DNA of 64,000 nucleotides from Serratia symbiotica (GTDB lineage Bacteria; Pseudomonadota; Gammaproteobacteria; Enterobacterales; Enterobacteriaceae): NCBI GenBank assembly GCA_024160085.1, contig JAMDYG010000001.1, positions 868,001 to 932,000 of the forward strand, read 5' to 3'. Shown piece by piece: positions 8,917 to 18,260 of this stretch (position 1 is its first letter; each line of letters starts with the position of its first letter). The notes under the pieces were generated by a model. It saw only the letters and a program-made list of their open reading frames with translations, ran no database searches and was not told where the DNA came from. The position numbers and the translations under genes were made by a program.

Positions 8917-10386
8917 TTAGTGAGATCCTGGTGCTTCGTGGATCTGCTGCTCCCGCTTAACTTCCTGCACATGTTTGCGTAGGCCGAACCAACCGAGCAC
9001 CAGCAGCACGGCCAGCACCGGAATAGTGGCGATAGTCCAGGTACCGTTAGGGTAGTCGAATGACATCATAATCACCACCGCCAGTAGGAATGCCAGCGTT
9101 AGCCAGGAGGTGAATGGCGCGCCAGGCATCTTGAAGGAGACCGGCTTTACGTAGCCTGCATGGATGGCTTTGCGCAGACGCATTTGACAGACGATGATAA
9201 ACGCCCAGGAACTGATAATGCCCAGCGAGGCGATGTTTAGCACGATTTCAAATACCCGCGAAGGCACCAAATAATTCAACAACACACCGATTACGTAGAT
9301 GCCGCAGGTTACCAGGATGCCGGCATAAGGTACCTGCTTGCTGCTCATTTTAGCCATGAATTTAGGCGCAGATCCTCCCATAGACAGCGAACGCAGGATA
9401 CGGCCGGTGGAGTACAGGCCAGAGTTGAGGCTGGACAATGCGGCGGTCAGTACCACGATGTTCATGATGGCGCCGATATAAGGCACCCCCAGTTTACTGA
9501 AGAAGGTAACGAACGGGCTTTGACCTGCTTGGTAGGCATTCCAAGGTAGCAGCAACACCAGCAGTACCACGGAACCTACGTAGAACAGGCCGATACGCAA
9601 GATAATGTTGTTGATCGCCTTCGGCAGTATTTTTTCTGGCTCCTGGCACTCGCCAGCGGCGGTACCGATCAGCTCAATGCCAGCAAAGGCGAAGATCACC
9701 CCTTGCACCAATACTAGCGCTGGTAGCAGGCCATGCGGGAACATCCCACCGTTTTCGGTAATCAGGTGCAGACCGGTGGTGTTGCCTGCCACCGGGGTGC
9801 CGACGCCAAGGAACACCACGCCAGCTATCAAAAACAGCGAGATGGCGGCAACTTTGATCAGCGCAAACCAGAACTCCATTTCAGCAAACCACTTTACGCC
9901 GATCATGTTAATGGTGGAGACCGCCCCAAGGGCGCAGAGCGCGAACAGCCACTGCGGCACTCCGGAGAAGGTACCCCAGTAGTGCATATACAGCGCAACA
10001 GCGGTGATATCGACGATACCAGTCATCGCCCAGTTAAGGAAGTACATCCAGCCAACGACATAAGAGGCTTTTTCTCCGAGGAACTCACGCGCGTAAGAGA
10101 CGAAGCTGCCGCTGGTGGGGCGGTGCAACACTAACTCGCCTAACGCGCGCAAAATGAAGAACGAGAAAACCCCGCACACCAGATAAACCAGCGCTAATGC
10201 AGGCCCAGCCATTTCCAAACGGCTACTGGTGCCAAGGAACAGGCCGGTACCGATTGAGCCGCCGATGGCGATCATTTGTATCTGCCGGTTGCCCATGCTT
10301 TTGTGATAACCTGCTTCATGGGTGTCTAACCAACGTCTTTTGGCTGTGTACTTGTCATGTGCAGATTTGCTATGTGATTGCATCAT
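8917..10386 (-). CDS. ansP: L-asparagine permease AnsP (APC family)
   Basis: A 489-residue transporter of the amino acid-polyamine-organocation family, closest in memory to E. coli AnsP (499 residues). Twelve hydrophobic segments are visible, starting with MIAIGGSIGTGLFLGTS, whose GSxGTG motif lines the substrate site. Other marks are GPALALVYLVCGVFSFFILR, GIVDITAVALYMHYWG and GVKWFAEMEFWFALIKV. Proton-coupled asparagine import fits a symbiont living on host amino acids. Two adjacent ATGs exist (10386 and 10383), both behind an AGGA sequence; the first is used here. It is intact between dead dusC and the dead siderophore locus. Other aromatic or proline permeases of the family are less similar. 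Confidence 0.9.
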   Translation of the reverse strand: MMQSHSKSAHDKYTAKRRWLDTHEAGYHKSMGNRQIQMIAIGGSIGTGLFLGTSSRLEMAGPALALVYLVCGVFSFFILRALGELVLHRPTSGSFVSYAREFLGEKASYVVGWMYFLNWAMTGIVDITAVALYMHYWGTFSGVPQWLFALCALGAVSTINMIGVKWFAEMEFWFALIKVAAISLFLIAGVVFLGVGTPVAGNTTGLHLITENGGMFPHGLLPALVLVQGVIFAFAGIELIGTAAGECQEPEKILPKAINNIILRIGLFYVGSVVLLVLLLPWNAYQAGQSPFVTFFSKLGVPYIGAIMNIVVLTAALSSLNSGLYSTGRILRSLSMGGSAPKFMAKMSSKQVPYAGILVTCGIYVIGVLLNYLVPSRVFEIVLNIASLGIISSWAFIIVCQMRLRKAIHAGYVKPVSFKMPGAPFTSWLTLAFLLAVVIMMSFDYPNGTWTIATIPVLAVLLVLGWFGLRKHVQEVKREQQIHEAPGSH

Positions 10387-10689
10387 CCGTCCTGTTTACC
10401 TATCTATGATTAACTCAGTGTTTGCCAAAGGGAAACGTTTACTACCGCTATTCGTTATGAGAATGAAAGCTTGGCATCATTCTGTTGTTTATTGTGTATA
10501 GCTACTACCGAATAACGGCGGGACATGCTACCTGTTCTCGGTAAATGAGGCAAAAAAATACTGCGTAAATGCACCGTGAGGCATGGCGTTGGAGCAGTGA
10601 AGGGGTGCAGATTGCTTTATCCGCTGTGCTCTATTGCTCGATGGTTAGGGATCTCAATCACTTTTTTTAAGAGCGCCTGACCATGGACT
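10387..10689. other. region upstream of ansP
   Basis: About 300 bases without a recognised gene. It should hold the ansP promoter (minus strand); no clear -35/-10 pair or operator stands out. Confidence 0.45.
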
Positions 10690-10825
10690 GCTGGCACGCT
10701 TCATCCCATCGATGACACGTGGCTGATATAGCGGCCAATTATCTCTTCCTGTGTCAGCGTCTGTTGCCGGTGCCGTTGCGTATGGTGGTCATAACCCTGA
10801 TCCGAATGAAACAATAGCCGTCCAG
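10690..10825 (-). mobile_element. IS91-family transposase fragment inside entA
   Basis: On the minus strand this reads HSDQGYDHHTQRHRQQ followed by TLTQEEIIGRYISHV, the IS91-type stretch YDHRTQ...LSQEEMLRRYISHIP; a longer decayed relative lies at 19575-20858. The piece abuts the truncated 3' side of the entA remnant, so an IS91-type insertion or rearrangement removed the rest of entA. Only about 40 codons remain. Confidence 0.6.
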
Positions 10826-11073
10826 TGCGTCCCTGTACGTTGTCGCGTTTCCAGGGCATTATGCAAATCCATGCACACCAAATCAGCATCGGCAGTTAAT
10901 GAAAGGGATGAACCGATAATTCGGCATGCATGTAAATCAACGACATCGCGCTCGAAAACAAGATCGAGTCCGATGACCGAAGCGCCGGGTTCAGCAAATC
11001 GAAGGGCGATTTGTTGCCAGATACCGTGCCCCGCGCCTGTAACCTAGACAACTTTATTTTTGAAACTCATCAT
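10826..11073 (-). pseudogene. entA: 2,3-dihydro-2,3-dihydroxybenzoate dehydrogenase, 5' remnant
   Basis: Short-chain dehydrogenase of dihydroxybenzoate synthesis. MSFKNKVV is followed by a TAG and then VTGAGHGIWQQIALRFAEPGASVIGLDL, with the TGxGxGI NAD-binding motif. About 80 codons remain of about 250; the catalytic YxxxK half is gone, replaced by an IS91 fragment. An AGGAGG ribosome-binding site precedes two adjacent ATGs at 11073 and 11070, and the start overlaps the end of entB. Last gene of the entCEBA-like operon. Confidence 0.75.
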
Positions 11074-11762
11074 TACGCCTCCTGACGGGCGTTCAGCAGC
11101 GTCAGCCAGGATTTTAGCGTGGTCGGCTTTACTAGCCGCAATAAAGTCGAGATCGTGTCCCTCTTTGTGCCAATGAGAAGCCAGGTACATGATGCGTACT
11201 GAATCCAGGCCGTAGTCCAGCAGGTTGTCGTCATCGGCCAGCTCTTCGGTATCTTCATCCAGAGCGTTGGCCAGCATGGTAGGCAGCTTTTCTTTGTTCT
11301 AGGCCCGATCGTCCGAGGCTTTAAGCTCCGCTAACGCGGCTTCCGTGCTGAGTACTTGTCCGGAGCGCCCTGTGGTATAGCGCAGCGCCATTTAACCAGC
11401 ACGGTGTCCTTCTCCTCCGGGTCCAGAGGCTCTACGAACTGTTGTTGTTCCGGGTGTCAGTTAAGCCTTGGCCCCCGTATATCGTTGAGCAGTGCGCGAT
11501 CCTCTGGTTGTTAGTGATTAGGCAGAGCGGTGTAAAACACAGGGATACCAAGCTAGTGGCAGCGTTCGCGAATAGCCGCCAGGTTCGCAATTACCTGGCG
11601 AATAATCGGGCTTATCTCATCCCAGAAATTGAGGAAATAGTTCCGCATGTCGTGGATCAACAGAGCGCAGCATTTGGGTTCCAACAACTGCTAGCTAATC
11701 CTATTTTCCGGCAGCGTCTCTGGAGCTGGTAGTGGGTAATCCTGTAAGCGTGGAATACTCAT
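11073..11762 (-). pseudogene. entB: isochorismatase with aryl-carrier domain, decayed
   Basis: EntB cleaves isochorismate and carries dihydroxybenzoate on a C-terminal carrier domain. The remnant opens with MSIPRLQDYPLPAPETLPEN and continues in other frames through LLIHDMRNYFLNFW, EDRALLNDI and DTVLVKWRY. The middle, including the usual FHRSPL stretch, is deleted. The carrier motif is present as DDDNLLDYGLDSVRIM with the phosphopantetheine serine, then a frameshift separates it from the tail LLNARQEA. Its ATG overlaps the entE stop (ATGA), so the operon was translationally coupled. Confidence 0.85.
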
Positions 11763-12603
11763 AGTGCGTCTTCTTGTGTTTGCGTAGCGGTGGCCATTGC
11801 CCGTAACTGCTGCTTGTTGATTTTCCCGACCGGCGTCAATGGCAGCGACACGCCAGATACTTAAAACGTTCTGGCAGTTTGTAGTCGAGTCGGCTATGTC
11901 CTGTTCACGCAGATAACGGCGTAACGCGACTGATTTAACCACCTCGCGGCTTACGATAAAGGCGCAATTTTCCCCCATCAGCAGATCGGGCACGGCAACC
12001 AGCACGGCGTGTAGCAACCGAGGGATGGCGCAGCAGCAGGTGCTCAATTTCTTCTGTAGCGACCTTTTCACCGCTACGGTTAATCTGATCTTTTTCACGA
12101 CCCACCACCTGCAAATAACCATAGGCATGCTGAATGACGATGTTGCCCGAGCAGTAAAACCGTCTTTATCAACAAACCATTAGCGATTCAATGAAAGTCT
12201 CCTCTGCAAACAAGCGATGCCGCTTGTCGGCAATCACTAGCGCCAGGGATACCTGGTCGGCATAGGCCGTTAGTTCGCTGCGCTGGTGACTAAACAGGGC
12301 ATTGACCGGTGTTACGCCAAGATGCGGCAGTGTGAAAAATACAATGTAGAACTCAGCTTCATTGCCCAGTTGCACTAAAGCGGTTTGCCTCTGACGCGCG
12401 CCACGCCTTGCGAGCACAGCGGCTAACCTGAGCGCGCTATCGTTCAGCTGTTGATAGCTGACGTGTTTATCGTTGCAGATAACGGCCGTATTCGCATTTT
12501 CAGCGTGGCGGGTGAGAGTATCGGTCATCAGGAGGTCGAGCCAATATCTCCGTTCTCGGTAGCGCCAGGCGAAAGAATCTGGCTAGCAGTTGAAGGCAAT
12601 CAT
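11759..12603 (-). pseudogene. entE: 2,3-dihydroxybenzoate-AMP ligase, decayed
   Basis: EntE activates dihydroxybenzoate and loads it on EntB. The start overlaps the entC stop. After an early TGA the N-terminal part reads RYWLDLLMTDTLTRHAENA and VICNDKHVSYQQLND. Then a large deletion removes the central ATP-binding core, and the C-terminal domain resumes as [19 protein letters not shown], with the catalytic-lysine region QQLRAMA shifted in frame. About 280 of 540 codons remain. Stops and frameshifts are numerous. Confidence 0.85.
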
Positions 12604-13690
12604 GATGCGTTTTCCTGGTTTTGCATAAAGCCGAGCGCTCTTAGCATGGTGCTGAGCTTCACGCTGGTATCGTGCCATTCACTTTCAGGTTCGGAGTCGG
12701 CGACGATCCTGGCTCCGGCGAACAGCGTTATTTGCTGTAGCTGGATATAACCATAGCGAATGGTGACGACCCATTCGCCGTTGCCCTCGTCGTCGCACCA
12801 GCCGATGATGCCGCCAAACCAGCTGCTTTTGAACGGTTCTAACTGGCCGATAAGTTCGTGTGCCCGTTAGTAGTAGGGCGTGCCGCAGAGAGCCGGCGTA
12901 GGGTGAAGTCGGCAGGCCAGCGAAAGGGCATTTTCCTGCGGATTTTGTACCCGTCCGTGGATTTAGGTAGTGAGGTGCTAAAGGGTTGGTGTGCTGAGCA
13001 ATTCTGGATCGTGTATGGTCAACTGCAGGCAGCGTTCACCTAGCCTGCGTCGAATGGTTTCGATGACAATCCGGTGTTCATGCTGGTCTTTGCTGGAGGC
13101 AACCAGCGCTTGCTTCAGCTTGGCATCAACCGCTGAATCATCGGCACGACGTGCGGAACCTGCCAGCGGTATGGACAAGACTTGTTGCCTTGCTTGCGTA
13201 GCAGTAGCTACGGGCTAGCACCGATCAGCGTGCTGCTCTCCAGTAGTAGGTGGAAGTTATAGCTTGCCGAGTTTTGACGGTTTAACTGCTGCCAGAGAAG
13301 CAGCGCGTTTTACGGTTGGGACGACGTGATGTGCAACAGGCGCGACAATACAACATTCAGTTCGCCCGCTTTAAGCTGGCTGACCATCGAGCTGACCATC
13401 TGGCAAAAATCGTCGTGGTTCGGCTAAAAGCGGTACTACCCCTGAATATGGCTGCCAGAGGTGGGCTGAGCCCAGACCTTACGGTCGAGCCAGTGATAGC
13501 TTTCAGGCGTGAAAAGCGCACTAGGCTGGCTTTTATCAAAGGGGATTGCCCCTATCACAATCGGCCTCTCCACCCCCACTCAGCGAGCTTCGCCAAAGAG
13601 TGCCTAAAACTGCTTGCTGAACTCACTGTTGTCGAGATGGGCGAATTCGGTGGAATGGGCCAGTGAAGCAATCCTTACCCGGGCCAGCAA
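12600..13690 (-). pseudogene. entC: isochorismate synthase, decayed
   Basis: EntC converts chorismate to isochorismate, the first committed step to catecholate siderophores. Recognisable pieces in order: GAIPFDKSQPSALFTPESY, VVLSRLLHIT, SYNFHLLLESSTLIGASP, PLAGSARRADDS, KDQHEHRIVIETIRRRL, NALSLACRLHPTPALCG, GGIIGWCDDEGNGEW and the C-terminal KLSTMLRALGF. At least four frameshifts and several stops lie between them. The first 50-60 residues are missing. It heads the C-E-B-A order typical of enterobactin and chrysobactin clusters. Confidence 0.85.
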
Positions 13691-13880
13691 ACTCCTGTGA
13701 GGAGAGAGGAAAATTGCGTCTCCCAGCTGTGGGAGCGGAATTATACGTGGAATATTGGCGATACCAGATAAAATAAAATCCCACTTGTTGGCTTAGACTA
13801 CGCTATGCCTTTCCTTCCAATATCGGAAGAGATGCACCCTGGCCGCAGAAGATGCGGCAGGGGCACCGGGCGCAAGGTTA

Positions 13881-14450
13881 TTACCAGCAGTAGCTGACCA
13901 TAGCGAACATCGTACGGCTGGAGCCGTAGAAGCGCGCTGAGGTTCCGCCGCAGGAGGCGACGTAGTGCTCTTATTGGTCAGGTTGTTAACATTGAACTGA
14001 ACGGTGGTGCCTTTCAGGGCAGAGCTGGCTTCACCCAGGTTGTAGTGGGCCATCAGGTCATACAAGTTGTAGGCAGGGACTTTGAACATTTCGGTATTGT
14101 TGCCGTAGCTGGTGCCGGTGTAACGTATGCCGCTGCCCAGGATGAAACTTTGCAGCAGCCCTTGCTGGAAGGTGTAGCTTCCCCACAGGGATGCCATATA
14201 GTGCGGGATCATGGCCAGTGCTTTATCGATCTGAGCAGCGGTATTGCTCTCTTTGATTACCGCGTAGGTCAGGGTATAGTTGGCGATTACAGCGATTTCA
14301 GGGGTCAGTTGCGGTTTCCACGCCTCTTGAGCGCATTTTCCCGATCTGCTCGTTGTGTAGCCAAGGATACTGTTATACGGGGTAATGTTCTTCTAGTTGA
14401 TGTCGAATAGCGCCAAGCTCAGCATGGTATCACTATAGTCCCACGGAAGC
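13881..14450 (-). pseudogene. TonB-dependent siderophore receptor, C-terminal remnant
   Basis: Only the last 190 or so residues of an outer-membrane beta-barrel receptor remain. Visible blocks: LALFDIN*KNITPYNS, EIAVIANYTLTYAV, IPHYMASLWGSYTFQQG, LGSGIRYTGTSYGN, VPAYNLYDLMAHYNLG and VQFNVNNLTNK, all typical of FhuA/FoxA-type siderophore receptors. A frameshift after NLTNK scrambles the last strand, which in the proper frame ends in an aromatic Trp (YCW stop). The plug and most strands are missing; the break point abuts an NRPS fragment of opposite orientation. It probably imported the siderophore made by the adjacent locus. Confidence 0.75.
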
Positions 14451-14454
14451 GGCG

Positions 14455-15140
14455 GTAGATGTGACCTGGCAGCCGGCCGATGAAGCAACGCTGGCGCAAC
14501 TGATCGGTCCGGGCGTACCGATTAGCAAGCCGGTTTGGAACACGCAGTTACGTATTATCAACCGCTGGTTACGCCCCATTCCTCCCGGTGCGAGGGGGGA
14601 GCTATGGTTCAGCGGTATACAGCTTGCCATGGGGTACCTGAAGCGTCCGGATCTGACGGCAATCCGCTTTGTCGCCGACCCGTTTGCCCCTGGAAAGAGG
14701 ATGTACCGCACGGAAGACATCGCCCGCTAGCTGCATGATGGTGTTGTGGAGTACCTGGGGCACACCGACAATCAGCTCAAGATCCGCGGGCAGAGCATCG
14801 AGCCGGGTGAGATTGAACAGGTATTGCTGAGCCTGCCAGGCATTGCTCAGGCTGCTGTTGCGCCAAGATGGCTGATTCGCGGCATCGCGGGAACGGACAA
14901 CCGGCAACTCGTTGTCTGGCTGATTGCCAGCGGCGAACGGCCCGACTCACAGGAGATACAGCGGAAGCTGGCTACGCGCCTGCCTGCCCATATGGTGCCG
15001 GTGCGTTATTTGTATCTTGAGCATTTTCCGTTAATCCCTAGCAGCAAACTAGATCATAGGGCACTACCTATGCCGATGCTGGTTGAGAGCGGTAGAGAGA
15101 TGCCGATAAGTAATGATGAATGTCGAATCGACTCACTGTT
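14455..15140 (+). pseudogene. non-ribosomal peptide synthetase, adenylation-domain fragment
   Basis: The translation shows the C-terminal half of an adenylation domain: GPGVPISKPVWNTQLR, GELWFSGIQLAMGYLKRP (core A6), MYRTEDIAR followed by a TAG (core A7; Glu replaces the usual Gly), HTDNQLKIRGQSIEPGEIE (A8) and SSKLDHRALPMP (A10), then the first residues of a carrier domain. It resembles the EntF/DhbF-type synthetases that join dihydroxybenzoate to amino acids. Divergently placed next to the receptor and entCEBA remnants, it was probably the assembly-line gene of the same siderophore. Condensation, carrier and thioesterase parts are absent. Confidence 0.75.
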
Positions 15141-15184
15141 CATGCAGTTACTGGGCGTTAAGAAGGGCGAAAAGGTCTCCTTCC

Positions 15185-15740
15185 CGGGGTTACTTGACAC
15201 CCGGCCGCCGAAAGAGCAGGACTGGAGCTTGCCGGGTGAAGATCGGGCCCGGGAAAGCGCAGGCGACCATTTCCAGCTGTTCTGCGCTGACTTCGCCGAG
15301 ATATTTAAGGTTACTTCCGCACTTATGACAGCCGGTTTCCACGGGCTCAAGGCGGTTCATCTCACACGGAAGGTGTTCGGGAAGTGGCTAACAATACCGG
15401 GACTGGCGAAGCTGACTGGGAACCTGCGGGTCGTTTTCCGACCGTTGTGACGGTCACCAGCCTGCTCGTGCAGTTTCAGCACCGCTTCAGCCTCTTCCAC
15501 CTGTCGGCGAAGTTTTTCAGAGCGGGTACCGAACAACATCCGGTGCAGCTTTTCCAGTTGCGTACGCAGATGCTCTATTTCCCGCTTTTCGTTTTCTATC
15601 TTTTCTTCTGCACGGGACAGCGCCGAGCTCAGGAAGGACTCGGTCTCTTCCACGAGGCTGAGTTTGTTATTTTTCTGTCGGAGCTCTTTTTCAAGGGCTG
15701 CGATGTGGGTGAGATAGTGGTGTTCCATGACCATGGTTAT
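15185..15740 (-). pseudogene. tnpC: IS66 transposase TnpC, N-terminal remnant
   Basis: The minus strand gives a coiled-coil leader (ALEKELRQKNNKLSLVEE) and then the IS66 hallmark LEKLHRMLFGTRSEKLRRQ. The following zinc-finger-like part appears out of frame as ETGCHKCGSNLKYLGEV. The DDE catalytic domain is absent. About 180 of some 520 codons remain, with a frameshift after GDRHNGRKTTRR. Confidence 0.75.
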
Positions 15741-15777
15741 AATGGGGTCATGGTGTTTTTACAACATTGTCAGCGAG

Positions 15778-16113
15778 TTAAAGCGGGGGTTTCGGCTGCC
15801 GCCAGTCCAGTTTATCGAGAAGCATGGCAAGCTGTGAGCGGGTAATGGCGATTTTACCATCATGAACCATGGGCCAGACGAACTAGCCTTCCTCAAGGCG
15901 TTTGGTAAAGAGGCACAAGCCGTACCCATCTGCCCAGAGGATTTTAACCATATCGCCACGACGACCACGGAAGATGAACAGATGGCCAGAGAAGAGATTT
16001 TCCTCGAAGGCGTGTTGCACCCGTTCGCCCAGACCGTTGAACGATTTTCGCATATCCGTAACACCGGCAACTAGCCAAATACGGGTGCCTGACAAGAAAT
16101 AACCACCGGTGAA
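15778..16113 (-). pseudogene. tnpB: IS66 accessory protein TnpB with one in-frame stop
   Basis: Reads GTRIWLVAGVTDMRKSFNGL, then FSGHLFIFRGRRGDMVKILW and LCLFTKRLEEG, all standard for IS66 Orf2. A TAG at about 15883 interrupts it, after which the frame continues FVWPMVHDGKIAITRSQLA and LLDKLDWRQPKPPL to a stop at 15778. Apart from this nonsense codon and an uncertain start it is near full length (about 110 codons). Confidence 0.8.
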
Positions 16114-16186
16114 ATGAGCATGAACACACCCGACACGGCGGCGGCACAGCCGCCTGCAAGCATGTCTGTTGACGTTGGTTTTCAAA

Positions 16187-16238
16187 CCCTAGCCTTAGGG
16201 CCCGAACCCGCAAGTGGTTTCGGGCCCTAAGGCTAGGG
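16187..16238. repeat. perfect inverted repeat with 20-bp arms
   Basis: The arm at 16187-16206 (CCCTAGCCTTAGGGCCCGAA) is the exact reverse complement of 16219-16238, with a 12-base loop. Each arm also contains smaller palindromes (CCTTAGG, GGGCCC). It lies just outside the IS66 tnpB remnant. It could be a cruciform or recombination end, or a transcription-terminating stem, although no T-run follows. Confidence 0.75.
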
Positions 16239-16269
16239 GGCATGTGGACGGCTAGTCGAATGGGGCTGA

Positions 16270-16291
16270 TAACCGGCCATCTGGCCGGTTA
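16270..16291. repeat. short perfect hairpin
   Basis: TAACCGGCCA and TGGCCGGTTA are exact complements separated by TC. It lies 30 bases to the right of the longer palindrome and next to the methyltransferase remnant. No poly-T tract follows on either side, so a terminator role is uncertain. Confidence 0.55.
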
Positions 16292-16439
16292 CCGCAGGAA
16301 GCGCCCAGTTTAGGGCGTTGTCTTTAGCAGTAGTATAAAAGAGCAGAAGCAAAACAGGCTTCACACACCACACTTCATCAGCCAGCAAGCACACATGCTA
16401 TCCCGCACGGCACGGAGGGAAGGCGGCTGGCAGGGTTTT

Positions 16440-17030
16440 TCTCGCGCCAGAATTCACAAACAGACTGAGCGCTGCCGTACATGATTAATCTTACAGGTAG
16501 AGCCGCTACCAGTAAAGTGGTCAAGGACTATCGCGCTGGGCTGAATTAACGACTCAATCAGCGGTTGCAAATGGACATAGGCTTTTCCATTGAGTGGTGA
16601 CGATTGCCCGTGTATTCCTAGAGCTGAACGTCAGAAAGCGGTTGTGCCGGCAGTGCCGGGCGTCCTTTCGCCAAAATGTACGCGCATTCATGCTGGTAGC
16701 TGACAAAAGCTGATTTCGAGGCGTAGAGCTTGGTGAACACCAGGTGACCCACAACACGGAACCCGGTTTGCTTCCATGCAGCCATAAAGGTGTCTACCCG
16801 GTTACAGCCGTAGAAACTCACCGCCAGACTGTCAGGCTTGAGCAACCAGAACATTTTACGGAACGCTGGCCACACCAAGTCGTCTTTTTTGTCATTGGCA
16901 ATGCTGCGACCACTGCGGTCGGTATAACTAACCAGATAAGAGGGTCGGTCAAAATAAAATCAATGCTGTTGGCGGGATAGCCAGCTATCACCTGCACGGA
17001 GTCACCCAGGATATATCGGGACGCAGGTTT
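16440..17030 (-). pseudogene. DNA (adenine or cytosine-N4) methyltransferase, plasmid type, decayed
   Basis: The minus strand reads YILGDSVQVIAGYPANSIDF, then, after a one-base loss in the catalytic DPPY codons (about 16940-16948), LVSYTDRSGRSIAND, VWPAFRKMFWLLKPDSLAVS, GHLVFTKLYASKSAF and ECAYILAKGRPALPA. A stop follows SDVQL. Out of frame, the S-adenosylmethionine motif survives as HFTGSGST. The domain order fits the small beta-class methyltransferases common on conjugative plasmids. The damage to DPPY means no activity. No partner restriction gene is seen. Confidence 0.8.
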
Positions 17031-17339
17031 GCTTTAACAACTACGGGGGGTAAGCTCCGGATAACTGATCGGCCGCCGCAGGGCGTTAAGGAAAACAGAG
17101 CGTAGCAACATCCTTAGTCCCGGTTACCACGGCGTAGGGCGGGATAAAATAAATAGCGTAACTCATAATTCATAATTCATATTTATTAGTAACTTATGTC
17201 ATATCCTTCTCTTATCTCAATACTAAACACCAAAATAAATCACACTTCATACATATGAGTGTCTTGCTTTCAGGATGAGCATACTTAATACTCATGAAGT
17301 AATACTTATTACATATTGAATAACATGGAGATAAAAAAA
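17031..17339. other. AT-rich leader region of the par locus
   Basis: No gene. From about 17160 the DNA becomes AT-rich with repeated CATAATTCAT-like words, and the right end carries a copy of the putative partition site (17281-17310). An ATGGAG sequence stands just before the parA start. Confidence 0.45.
17281..17310. promoter_or_regulatory. candidate partition site upstream of parA
   Basis: AAGTAATACTTAT (17297-17309) is the exact reverse complement of ATAAGTATTACTT (18348-18360) behind the downstream partner gene; the preceding ATACTTAATACTCATGAAGT contains the same half-words (ATACTT, CATGAAGT). Repeats flanking a ParA plus ribbon-helix-helix pair typically act as centromere and operator. 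Function is inferred. Confidence 0.45.
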
Positions 17340-17978
17340 TGATCACAGTCGTAGGGAGTAATTAAAGGCGGTTCATCCAAAACTACAACGGCAACCAATC
17401 TAGCTGTCGCACTGGCGATAGTGCATAGCAAAGATATGGTTTTAGTGGACTCGGATACCCAGCGTTCTACATCCTGCTGGTATACAGAACGCAAAGCCAG
17501 CGGTTTGTCGCCCCGACTATCACATTAATTGAAAAAACGGGCAATATCTCTCAGACATTACGCAGTCTTGCCGAAAAATATGATCATATGATTGTCGATG
17601 TAGCCGGCCGCAATAGCAGAGAGCTGATCACCTCCTGTACCGTCGCTGATGTACTTATTGCGCCCCATTAGTGCTCTCAACTTGATTTGGATACTATGTT
17701 CGAACTGCAGCAACTGATCAGCATTCGCGATCTCAATCCTGATTTGAAAGCGTACGCCTATCAAAGCATAGCCACTACAAATCCTATTATCTAAGGCAAT
17801 GAACGCAATAAATTCTTGGAGTATGTCGCCGAATTTGACCAGCTGACACCACTGACGGCAAAAAGCTGCTATCCGCAAAATATACCGAGATATCATGTCA
17901 GAAGGGAAATCAGTCATGGAAACTGACAATACCAAATCTCGGGATGAAATGACGGCCCTCATTAATGAGGTATTCTGA
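17340..17978 (+). pseudogene. parA: ParA-family partition ATPase, decayed
   Basis: Plasmid-segregation ATPase of about 210 codons. After MITVVGSN one extra T shifts the frame just before the deviant Walker A KGGSSKTTTATNLAVALAI. DMVLVDSDTQRS follows (Walker A' / switch region), then after more shifts EKYDHMIVDVAGRNSRELI (Walker B region), LDLDTMFELQQLISIRDLNP, FLEYVAEFDQLTPL and DEMTALINEVF. Stops lie at about 17670 and 17794. The TGA stop overlaps the ATG of the next gene, the usual coupling of a parA-parB/G cassette. Confidence 0.85.
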
Positions 17979-18256
17979 TGGCAATCAAGAAACCGAGTGA
18001 ACGGCGCACACCAGGTGCCAGTAAAGCGGAGACAGATGCGCTGGCCAACCGCCTAGCGGATCGCTCTTATGGTAGTAACAAGGAAAGCACACCCGAGTTG
18101 ACGAAATCGGGTAGCATAACAAGGACGACCATCTCCCTGCCGGAGGTATTGCTCCGGCACCTTGAAGATCTGGATCTAGAGAACAAAAGGGCAAGGGTGA
18201 CGCCTAAAAATGTCAGTACCATTATTCAAGAGGCATTGGAGGGGTATCTCAAGTAA
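17978..18256 (+). CDS. ribbon-helix-helix partition partner protein
   Basis: An intact 92-residue protein whose start overlaps the parA stop (TGATG). The N-terminal 45 residues are basic and probably disordered (KKPSERRTPGASKAETDALA). The C-terminal 45 residues, from RTTISLPEVLLRHLEDLDLE to the end, fit a ribbon-helix-helix DNA-binding fold in which the TTISLP strand contacts DNA. Such small partners of ParA bind the centromere and repress the operon. It is the only undamaged frame in this plasmid-like block; with parA dead, a repressor role on the flanking repeats is the only obvious remaining activity (inference). Confidence 0.7.
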   Translation: MAIKKPSERRTPGASKAETDALANRLADRSYGSNKESTPELTKSGSITRTTISLPEVLLRHLEDLDLENKRARVTPKNVSTIIQEALEGYLK

Positions 18257-18260
18257 TATG

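Larger units (their letters stand above)
15185..16186 (-). mobile_element. IS66-family element, truncated
   Basis: Contiguous remnants of the IS66 genes tnpB and tnpC, on the minus strand, cut off inside tnpC at the NRPS fragment on the left. No tnpA is recognisable on the right, where a perfect palindrome begins at 16187. Typical IS66 terminal repeats were not found, so the limits are approximate. Confidence 0.65.

Noticed and set aside
9605-10134. plus-strand frames of 125 and 133 codons
   Set aside because: Opposite to intact ansP.
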